A stretch of DNA of 5,457 nucleotides from Planctomycetia bacterium (GTDB lineage: Bacteria > Planctomycetota > Phycisphaerae > Phycisphaerales > SM1A02). The position numbers and the translations under genes were made by a program. Below the pieces are notes generated by a model. The model was not told the origin of the DNA and searched no databases. It saw only the letters and a list, made by a program, of their open reading frames with translations. The number at the start of each line of letters is the position of its first letter. Within the stretch, counting starts at the first letter, position 1. The stretch covers positions 1 through 5,457 of the forward strand of contig SYHM01000115.1 in assembly GCA_005799205.1 (NCBI GenBank). The letters are read 5' to 3'. This document shows positions 1 to 5,457 of the stretch, piece by piece.

Positions 1-168
1 GCGGGATCGATTGAGGAAGTGAACAGCGAGGTGGCGAAAGATCCTTCGCTCGTGAACTCCGATCCGTTCGGGAGGGGCTGGCTGGTCAAGCTGCGCCCAA
101 CCACGATGGCGGGGCTGAGCACATTGATGGATGCCGCGACCTATGACGCCAAGCACCCACTCGGCTGA
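1..168 (+). CDS. gcvH: Glycine cleavage system H protein, C-terminal part (5' end outside window)
   Basis: Frame 1 is open from the left edge to a TGA at 166-168 and gives 55 residues. They match the C-terminal half of GcvH: a 'GSIEEVNSEVAKDPSLVNSDPFGRG' type stretch split as GSIEEVNSEV, then DPSLVNSDPFGRGWLVK, then a tail with LMDAATYDA. In the family this is the 'G-x-[IV]-x-E-V-N ... P-x-L-[IV]-N-x-D-P-[YF]-G-x-G-W' signature, followed by a helix ending in LLDAxxY. GcvH is the small (about 125-130 aa) cytoplasmic lipoyl carrier that shuttles the aminomethyl group between the P, T and L proteins of glycine cleavage. The lysine that carries the lipoyl group lies upstream of this window, so activity cannot be judged from what is seen. 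The last 26-38 nt overlap the next gene in another frame, suggesting coupled translation. The identification is firm although it rests on a fragment. Confidence 0.9.
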   Translation, partial: AGSIEEVNSEVAKDPSLVNSDPFGRGWLVKLRPTTMAGLSTLMDAATYDAKHPLG

Positions 169-922
169 GCCGCGACTCGTCGTCCGGAGCCTTCGCAAGA
201 CCTATCGTCCTCCGTCTACGACGAGCGCACTGCGCCCTGTCGAAGCGCTTGGGGGGGTCGACTTGCACATCGATACCCCTGGCTTCTATGCGGTGATGGG
301 CCGCTCAGGAAGCGGCAAGAGCACCTTGCTCCATCTGCTCGCAGGACTTGACCGCCCAGACAGCGGCGAAATGTGGGTCGGCGAACGGGCGGTGCACGCG
401 CTCAGCGAGTCACAGCTCGTGACGTACCGGCGCAGAGAGATTGGCATTGTCTTTCAACAGTTCAACCTCGTGCCAACGCTCGACGCCCTCGGCAACACGA
501 TCTTGCCTGGCGTCCTCGATCGGCAACCCCTTGCAGAGTTGCGAGAACGCGGACGGACGTTGCTCGAGCAGCTTGGACTCGCCGACCGGTTGAACCACCG
601 TCCAGAAACACTTTCAGGTGGTGAACAGCAGCGGGTTGCGATTGCACGTGCGCTCGTCTGCTCACCCTCACTCATTCTCGCTGATGAACCCACCGGAAAC
701 CTCGACTCGCACAGCAGCGGCCTGCTCTGGCGGTTGCTCGAGGAGACCGCCGCCTCGCGCGGAATCATTGTGCTGATGGTGACGCACGAACCCGTCGCGG
801 CGGCACATTGCCAGCGCACCTTCATCCTGAAGGATGGACGCGTCGCGGGTGACCTCAACAGTCATGGACTCGATCCCACCCTGTTGGCACATCGCGCGCT
901 TGAGCTTGCTCGGTCGGCCTAG
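131..922 (+). CDS. ABC transporter ATP-binding protein, LolD/MacB/YbbA class
   Basis: A 263-residue nucleotide-binding subunit that would power the permease encoded next to it at the inner face of the cytoplasmic membrane. All ABC ATPase motifs are present and intact: Walker A GRSGSGKST (residues 57-65), Q-loop VFQQFNLVPT (Q99/Q100), signature LSGGEQQRVA (161-170), Walker B LILADEPTGNLD (181-192, catalytic E186), and H-loop VTHE (H219). The GRSGSGKST, FQQFNLVP and LSGGEQQRVA forms are typical of the MacB/LolD/YbbA exporter group that pairs with FtsX-type permeases, rather than importers. The ABC fold begins at PRLVVRSLRKTY, so translation must start upstream of it. Only ATG 131 and ATG 143 are available, both inside gcvH; neither has a clear Shine-Dalgarno sequence. 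Residues 26-35 form a longer than usual loop before the A-loop-proximal strand. A run of seven G lies at 251-257. The 3' end overlaps the permease gene. Class assignment is sure; substrate is unknown, so no gene symbol is given. Confidence 0.95.
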   Translation: MPRPMTPSTHSAEPRLVVRSLRKTYRPPSTTSALRPVEALGGVDLHIDTPGFYAVMGRSGSGKSTLLHLLAGLDRPDSGEMWVGERAVHALSESQLVTYRRREIGIVFQQFNLVPTLDALGNTILPGVLDRQPLAELRERGRTLLEQLGLADRLNHRPETLSGGEQQRVAIARALVCSPSLILADEPTGNLDSHSSGLLWRLLEETAASRGIIVLMVTHEPVAAAHCQRTFILKDGRVAGDLNSHGLDPTLLAHRALELARSA

Positions 923-3464
923 CCGCACCTGGCTCGTCGCGGTTTCGGTCGCTCTCGCGTCGATGCTCGTCGTGACCGTGAGCTGCGCGCTTTCGACTGG
1001 GCTCGCGAATGTCACTGCGCGTGTTCACGGACTGATCGGCGAAGCAGATGCGGTCGTCGTCCACGAGCACGGCAGCAGCTTCGATGAAGCGCTGATCACT
1101 GACGTCCGCACGTGGCCTGGGGTGCAGACCGCCGCAGGAAGAATGACTGGAACAATCGCGCTCGAGCGATGCGACATCGACCCGCTGGCCAGACGAGAGA
1201 CTCCACGCGCTACCGTGAGTTGCCGCGGTGTCGACTTGAAGCAGGACGCGCCGTTCGAGCAGCGCAGCTATCAGGAGGGGCGAGCACCGATTGAAGAGAA
1301 CGAGATCGCGCTCGATCCAGTGGCGCAGCAGCGGCTAGGCGCAGTTCCAGGAACGCGCGTTCGAATCGTGCAGTTTGGAGATCCCGTCGAGTTGGTTGTG
1401 ACGGGCGTCTTTGAGCGACCGACCCTTGGCGCGCTGCAACGCCCGACGGGAGTTCTCTCGCGCGAGGTGCTCGCACGCGTCACGGACCAACCAGGATCGA
1501 TCTACTCCGTCTCGATCGTCCTTGACGAAGGAATCGACGCAACCGAATGGATCGCCACACACTCAAGAGATGTCGATCCACCGCTTCGACTCGACGGGGC
1601 CGATCTCGCCACGAGCGGCCTCTCACTCGTTGCTTCGGAGAGTCGAGTCGCGCTCTCGCTTGGAAGCCTGCTCGCGTTTTTATGTTGTTCCTTCATCATC
1701 GCAACAGCGATGACGACAGCGCTCAACGAACAACAGCGCACCTTCGCGGTTGCACGCTGCATCGGCGCTGGACGCGCGCAACTCTTTGCTGGCCAAATCG
1801 TCGCTGGATCACTCCTCGGGCTCGCTGGTGGATTGATCGGCGTTCCGCTTGGAGTCCTGCTCACAGCGCTGCTGGTGCAGTGGAACTCGCACCTCCTTCC
1901 AGAGGGATTGACGGTTTCGTGGTTTGGGTTCGCTCTCGCGCTCGCTGGATCAGTTGGGTCCGGAGTGATCGGCGCGCTGTGGCCTGCGTGGATCGCATCG
2001 CGCGTCACAGCCTTGCGCGCACTCTCCCCCAACGCGTTTCCCCCGCCCCGACGAGCAATCTGGATCGTTCCTGCGCTCGGCGCGCTCTGTCTCGCGGTGC
2101 AACTCTCCCTCACGCTCGCCAATGACTCGCAGCACCGATTCTGGCTGTATGCGGTTGTGGGGCTGCCACTCCTACACCTTGGATGGTTTCTGCTCGCGAT
2201 ACCAACCCTCAGGTGCATCGGTGCCATCCTCACACCTCCGCTCGAACATGCGCTATGGATCGCACCTGGACTGCTGCGTGGGTCACTGGTCGCGCATGCT
2301 CCAAGAATGGGACTCATTGCGGGGGCGTTGATGATCGGCGTTGGAATCCTGATCAGTAGTTCAAGCAACGGTTCCGCAATCCTCGAGAACCTCACCCAAC
2401 GAGTGCGTTTTGGCGATGCGTTCGTTCTCAAGAGCAGCGGATTCACGAGCGAACAGACGGCTCGCGTGCGGTCGTTACCTCGCGTCACTTCGGCCGCAGC
2501 CGTCGGCTACCTGCCGCTCAAAGTGATTGGGGGCAATCGACTTGGTCTCGCTGGAATCTCAACGTCGAACGTCGTCTGTGTCGGCTTCGATTCGGTTCCA
2601 TTCTTCGCACTCAACCGGCTCGAGTGGATCGCTGGGAACCCCACGAGCGCCGCAGCGCGCCTTCGCGAGGGAAACGCCGTGCTCGTTGCCCAAGAGTTCT
2701 TGACAGCCCGCGGACTCGGGCTCGGCGCGACACTTCAGCTTGGAAGTGATCGCGATCACCATCCCTTTGAAGTGGTCGGAGTCGTGTCGGCCGCGGGTCT
2801 TGACGTTGCAACACAGTTCTTTGGAATTCGCAGCATGTACATGGAGCACGCGGCAGGGTGTGTGTTCATGGACTTCGACGCCGTCGAAAGGCACTTCGGA
2901 ACGCGCGAGGCCTTCCTCGTTCAGTTGGAGATCGACCCAAGCGCCACGACAGCAGACGAAGCGGACCTCGCACGCAGCATCGAGGAGATTGCACCCGGTG
3001 GCATCTTTGCGAGCGGGCGCAGCATCCGCGGAGAGATCATGACGATCGGGGGGATCTTGCTGACGGTGAGCGCCACCGTCGCCATCGGCGCCCTCGTCTT
3101 AGCATCGTTTGCCTCGGGCAGCGTGATCGCAGCGGGTGTCTCGTCGCGCTCATACGAGTTTGGGGTGCTGCAGGCTGTGGGTTCGAGCCGCGGAATGCTG
3201 TGCAGGATCGTGCTGGCTGAGTCGATGATCATCGGCCTAAGCGCCGGGGTTGTGGGGACTCTCTTTGGAGTACACGTCGGATGGATGGGTACGCAGGTCT
3301 ATCGCGACCTGCTTGGGCTCACGTTGGGGCTCCCGCTTCCGTTGGAACTGATTGCAGGTGGCATCGGCGCAGTCTGTGTGACTGCGCTCGCCGCGGCGCT
3401 TCCAAGTGTGCTGTGGCTGACCCGCCAATCACCACGCGCCCTGCTCACGGCTCCGAGAAACTAG
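864..3464 (+). CDS. ABC transporter permease with duplicated MacB/FtsX modules, YbbP-like
   Basis: A large inner-membrane permease (866 aa from ATG 864; 876 aa from ATG 834). I prefer 864: it places MDSIPPCW directly before the usual amphipathic lead HIARLSLLGRPSRT and cuts the overlap with the ATPase gene from 89 to 59 nt. No start has a good Shine-Dalgarno. Layout, numbered from 864: TM1 about 23-43; extracytoplasmic MacB-like domain 44-258; FtsX core with TM2-4 about 262-286, 308-336, 352-376; linker TM5-6 about 398-418 and 426-447; TM7 about 479-499; second extracytoplasmic domain 500-725; second FtsX core with TM8-10 about 727-758, 780-808, 825-852. The cytoplasmic coupling helices EQQRTFAVARCIGAGRAQL (289-307) and SRSYEFGVLQAVGSSRGML (761-779) are equivalent, showing an internal duplication. 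This ten-helix plan matches single-chain permeases such as YbbP, whereas LolC and LolE are separate half-size subunits. By analogy it would move or extract lipids, lipoproteins or peptides using the adjacent ATPase. Each outer domain has exactly two cysteines. Substrate unknown. Confidence 0.93.
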   Translation: MDSIPPCWHIARLSLLGRPSRTWLVAVSVALASMLVVTVSCALSTGLANVTARVHGLIGEADAVVVHEHGSSFDEALITDVRTWPGVQTAAGRMTGTIALERCDIDPLARRETPRATVSCRGVDLKQDAPFEQRSYQEGRAPIEENEIALDPVAQQRLGAVPGTRVRIVQFGDPVELVVTGVFERPTLGALQRPTGVLSREVLARVTDQPGSIYSVSIVLDEGIDATEWIATHSRDVDPPLRLDGADLATSGLSLVASESRVALSLGSLLAFLCCSFIIATAMTTALNEQQRTFAVARCIGAGRAQLFAGQIVAGSLLGLAGGLIGVPLGVLLTALLVQWNSHLLPEGLTVSWFGFALALAGSVGSGVIGALWPAWIASRVTALRALSPNAFPPPRRAIWIVPALGALCLAVQLSLTLANDSQHRFWLYAVVGLPLLHLGWFLLAIPTLRCIGAILTPPLEHALWIAPGLLRGSLVAHAPRMGLIAGALMIGVGILISSSSNGSAILENLTQRVRFGDAFVLKSSGFTSEQTARVRSLPRVTSAAAVGYLPLKVIGGNRLGLAGISTSNVVCVGFDSVPFFALNRLEWIAGNPTSAAARLREGNAVLVAQEFLTARGLGLGATLQLGSDRDHHPFEVVGVVSAAGLDVATQFFGIRSMYMEHAAGCVFMDFDAVERHFGTREAFLVQLEIDPSATTADEADLARSIEEIAPGGIFASGRSIRGEIMTIGGILLTVSATVAIGALVLASFASGSVIAAGVSSRSYEFGVLQAVGSSRGMLCRIVLAESMIIGLSAGVVGTLFGVHVGWMGTQVYRDLLGLTLGLPLPLELIAGGIGAVCVTALAAALPSVLWLTRQSPRALLTAPRN

Positions 3465-3470
3465 CCTCGG

Positions 3471-3500
3471 CGCGGCACACTGTTTTCTGCACCGTGCGCG
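3471..3500 (+). promoter_or_regulatory. Imperfect hairpin / dyad in the 45-nt gap before uvrB (weak candidate)
   Basis: The gap 3465-3509 is the only non-coding DNA in the window. CGCGGCAC (3471-3478) can pair with GTGCGCG (3494-3500) as a 7-bp stem with one bulged G and a 15-nt loop, ending nine bases before the uvrB ATG. Inside it, 3476-3496 also reads as a dyad CAC-N2-TG-N7-CA-N2-GTG with a T-rich centre. It could be an operator or a hairpin affecting uvrB translation. No T-run follows the stem, so an intrinsic terminator is not supported, and I see no convincing -35/-10 pair in the gap. In a GC-rich genome a stem this short can occur by chance. Confidence 0.2.
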
Positions 3501-3509
3501 GACCACTCG

Positions 3510-5457
3510 ATGACGACTCCCTTTCAGCTCTGTTCGCCATTTGCTCCCGCTGGAGATCAACCGCAGGCAATCGCGAATCTCACCGAGGGAGTGCGCGCAG
3601 GGAAGAAGTACCAGACGCTGCTTGGAGCCACCGGAACGGGCAAGACGTTCACGATGGCGAATGTCATCGAGCAGATCCAACGTCCGACTCTGATCATGAC
3701 GCACAACAAGACGCTAGCCGCGCAACTCTATGAAGAGATGAAAGCGCTCTTTCCGCGCAACGCAGTGTCATACTTCGTCTCGTACTACGACTTCTTTCAA
3801 CCTGAGGCGTACATCCCCCAACGCGATATCTACATCGAGAAGGACGCATCACGAAATGCAGACCTCGATCGCCTACGCCTTGCTGCCACGAGCAATCTGC
3901 TGCACCGGCGAGACACCATCGTGATTGCGAGCGTCTCGTGCATCTATGGACTGGGATCCCCGCAGGAATATGCTCGCAAGATCGCGATAGTGACACGGGG
4001 GGAATCGCTCGATCGGCGGGGATTCCTGCTTTCGCTGCACGCGATGCAGTACCGGAGGAACGATGTCGACCCGTCTCGCGGGTGTTACCGAGTGCGCGGG
4101 GATTGCATTGAGATCTGGATCGCGAGCGAGCAGCACGCGATCCGAATCGAGCTCTTCGGCGATGTCGTGGAACGGATCGAGCGCATTGACGCCCTCACTG
4201 GCGAAGTGCTCGGATGCGACGAGCGCACATTCATCTTTCCCGCGGTGCACTACATGATGGCGCACGACCAACTGGCCCGCGCTGTCGAGTCAATTCGCGC
4301 AGAGATGAAGCAACAGGTCACTGAATTGCAGTCAAGCGGACGCTTGCTCGAAGCACAGCGGCTGCTTGGACGCACGCGATACGACCTCGAGTTGCTGAGT
4401 GAGACCGGAGTGTGTCCAGGGATCGAGAACTACTCGCGCCATCTCGAAGGACGCGCCGCCGGATCACGCAGTTCTTGCCTGCTCGACTACTTTCGCCATG
4501 GACCTGACGCGGGACCCGACGACTGGCTGCTCTTCGTTGATGAGAGCCATGCGAGCGTGCCGCAGGTGCGCGGGATGTACTTCGGAGACCGTCGCCGAAA
4601 GGAAACACTGATCGAACACGGGTTCCGACTTCCGAGCGCGCTTGATAATCGCCCCCTCACCTTCGACGAGTGGGAAGGACTCATTCCACAGTGCATTTTT
4701 GTCAGCGCAACTCCAGCCCCCTATGAACTCGAGCATTCCCTTGGAGTCGTCGCAGAGCAGGTTCTTCGCCCGACCGGACTCGTCGATCCGCCCGTCGAAG
4801 TGCGCCCTGCACGAGGACAGATTCCCGACTTGCTTGATGCGATCCGCCCCGTCACCTCGAAGGGTCACCGAACGCTCGTCACTGCGCTGACGAAACGGCT
4901 CTGCGAGGAACTCACCAACTACCTGCACGAGCAGGGAGTCCGGGTGCGCTACCTGCACAGCGACATCGAGACGCTCGAACGACTTGAGATTCTGCGCGAC
5001 CTGCGCGAGGGTGAGTTTGACGTGCTCGTCGGAGTCAATCTCCTGCGCGAGGGGCTCGACCTTCCCGAAGTGGCGCTGGTGGCGATCCTCGACGCCGACA
5101 CGCAAGGATTTCTCAGGAGCGAGTCAAGTCTGATGCAGACAATGGGGCGCGCCGCGCGCAATGCCGACTCGCAGGTGATTCTCTATGCCGACTCTGTGAC
5201 CCCACAGATGCAACGCGCGATCGATGAGGTGAACCGTCGCCGCACCCTGCAACTCGCGCACAACGCTCTGCATGGGATAGTGCCGCGAACGATCATCAAG
5301 GCGAATCGCCGTGCGCTCGAGAAGGAGATCGAACGGGATCGCGCAGGCAGCGCAGGCGAATCGCAACTGCGCGCGATTTCACGCGAGTCGCTGATCGAAG
5401 AACTCGAAGCTGAAATGCTCGAAGCCGCGCATGGGTTGGAGTTCGAGCGGGCTGCGA
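3510..5457 (+). CDS. uvrB: UvrABC excinuclease subunit B (3' end outside window)
   Basis: 649 codons, open to the right edge, of a protein that is 673 aa in E. coli, so only about 20-30 residues are missing. UvrB is loaded by UvrA, opens DNA with a beta-hairpin to verify damage, and recruits UvrC for dual incision. Visible motifs: Walker A GATGTGKT (39-46, K45), motif Ia THNKTLAAQLY (64-74), beta-hairpin region YYDFFQPEAYIP (92-103), ASVSCIYGLGSP (140-151), IENYSRH (305-311), motif II VDESH (343-347), GFRLPSALDNRPL (371-383), motif III VSATP (398-402), RPTGLVDP (420-427), RYLHSD (480-485), motif V VGVNLLREGLDLPE (507-520), and motif VI QTMGRAARN (543-551). The C-terminal UVR motif (about 624-649, LEFERAA) is cut by the edge. 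ATG 3510 is the only plausible start: it aligns residue for residue with the E. coli N-terminus, and no ATG or GTG lies in frame back to the stop at 3462-3464. Oddities: F95/F96 replace two tyrosines of the E. coli hairpin, and the PGEPPPTL-type segment before motif II is replaced and lengthened. Confidence 0.97.
   Translation, partial: MTTPFQLCSPFAPAGDQPQAIANLTEGVRAGKKYQTLLGATGTGKTFTMANVIEQIQRPTLIMTHNKTLAAQLYEEMKALFPRNAVSYFVSYYDFFQPEAYIPQRDIYIEKDASRNADLDRLRLAATSNLLHRRDTIVIASVSCIYGLGSPQEYARKIAIVTRGESLDRRGFLLSLHAMQYRRNDVDPSRGCYRVRGDCIEIWIASEQHAIRIELFGDVVERIERIDALTGEVLGCDERTFIFPAVHYMMAHDQLARAVESIRAEMKQQVTELQSSGRLLEAQRLLGRTRYDLELLSETGVCPGIENYSRHLEGRAAGSRSSCLLDYFRHGPDAGPDDWLLFVDESHASVPQVRGMYFGDRRRKETLIEHGFRLPSALDNRPLTFDEWEGLIPQCIFVSATPAPYELEHSLGVVAEQVLRPTGLVDPPVEVRPARGQIPDLLDAIRPVTSKGHRTLVTALTKRLCEELTNYLHEQGVRVRYLHSDIETLERLEILRDLREGEFDVLVGVNLLREGLDLPEVALVAILDADTQGFLRSESSLMQTMGRAARNADSQVILYADSVTPQMQRAIDEVNRRRTLQLAHNALHGIVPRTIIKANRRALEKEIERDRAGSAGESQLRAISRESLIEELEAEMLEAAHGLEFERAA

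Noticed and set aside
1502..2488. Long open frame on the minus strand (328 codons) opposite the permease
   Set aside because: Its product is rich in Arg, Ser, Pro and Thr with no recognisable domain, which is what the complement of a GC-rich coding frame gives. The + strand permease is fully supported across the same bases.
2748..2757. HIP1-like GCGATCGC repeats as a cyanobacterial signature
   Set aside because: The exact octamer was not found; only related strings such as GATCGCGATC occur, so the GATC excess is not HIP1.
3471..3500. Rho-independent terminator after the permease
   Set aside because: The stem is short and bulged, the loop is 15 nt, and no T-run follows; the T-rich part lies in the loop.
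3281..3733. Plus-strand open frame spanning the permease end and uvrB start
   Set aside because: It is out of frame with both confirmed genes and its translation has no family resemblance.
4464..5105. Minus-strand open frame (213 codons) opposite uvrB
   Set aside because: It lies wholly within well-conserved UvrB motifs on the + strand and shows no domain of its own.
3510..5457. Possible truncated or pseudogene uvrB because no stop codon is present
   Set aside because: The frame is uninterrupted to the window edge and reaches the C-terminal UVR motif, so the missing end is due to the window cut.
1..5457. Mobile element, CRISPR array, tRNA/rRNA or phage genes
   Set aside because: No transposase, integrase, direct-repeat array, tRNA-like clover leaf or rRNA stretch was seen; essentially all bases belong to the four named genes.

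Overview
The window is ordinary chromosomal DNA from a GC-rich bacterium (about 60 % G+C by eye). It is densely coding, with everything on the + strand. Order: the 3' end of gcvH, an ABC exporter ATPase, its large FtsX/MacB-type permease, and uvrB cut off by the right edge. The UvrB sequence (for example the IYIEKDASRN / LDRLRLAAT stretch), the C-terminus of GcvH, the lack of clear Shine-Dalgarno sequences and the strong CTC/GGA/ATC codon use would fit a Planctomycetota/Phycisphaerae-type organism. That placement is from memory of family sequences, not a search, and is tentative.

Bases 1-922 hold the GcvH tail (lipoyl-carrier H protein of glycine cleavage). Its reading frame overlaps the start of a complete 263-aa LolD/MacB/YbbA-class ATPase by 26-38 nt. 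That gene in turn overlaps the 866-876-aa permease by 59-89 nt. Such tight overlaps imply one transcript and translational coupling. The permease has two FtsX modules in one chain, with about ten membrane segments and two large extracytoplasmic domains. ATPase plus permease therefore look like a complete YbbA/YbbP-like exporter or envelope-lipid/lipoprotein mechanotransmission machine. No membrane-fusion protein is visible, and the substrate cannot be read from the sequence.

Bases 3465-3509 are the only intergenic gap (45 nt). It holds an imperfect dyad/hairpin just before uvrB but no U-tract terminator and no convincing promoter. Bases 3510-5457 encode 649 codons of UvrB, the damage-verifying helicase-like subunit of nucleotide excision repair, ending inside the C-terminal UVR motif. 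All nucleotide-binding motifs are intact. The damage-probing beta-hairpin and the segment before motif II differ from the E. coli protein.

I found no mobile element, CRISPR array, RNA gene or new defence-like system. The points most worth a second look are the YY-to-FF change in the UvrB hairpin, matched cysteine pairs in the two extracytoplasmic domains of the permease, a marked excess of GATC sites, and the gcvH-exporter overlap.
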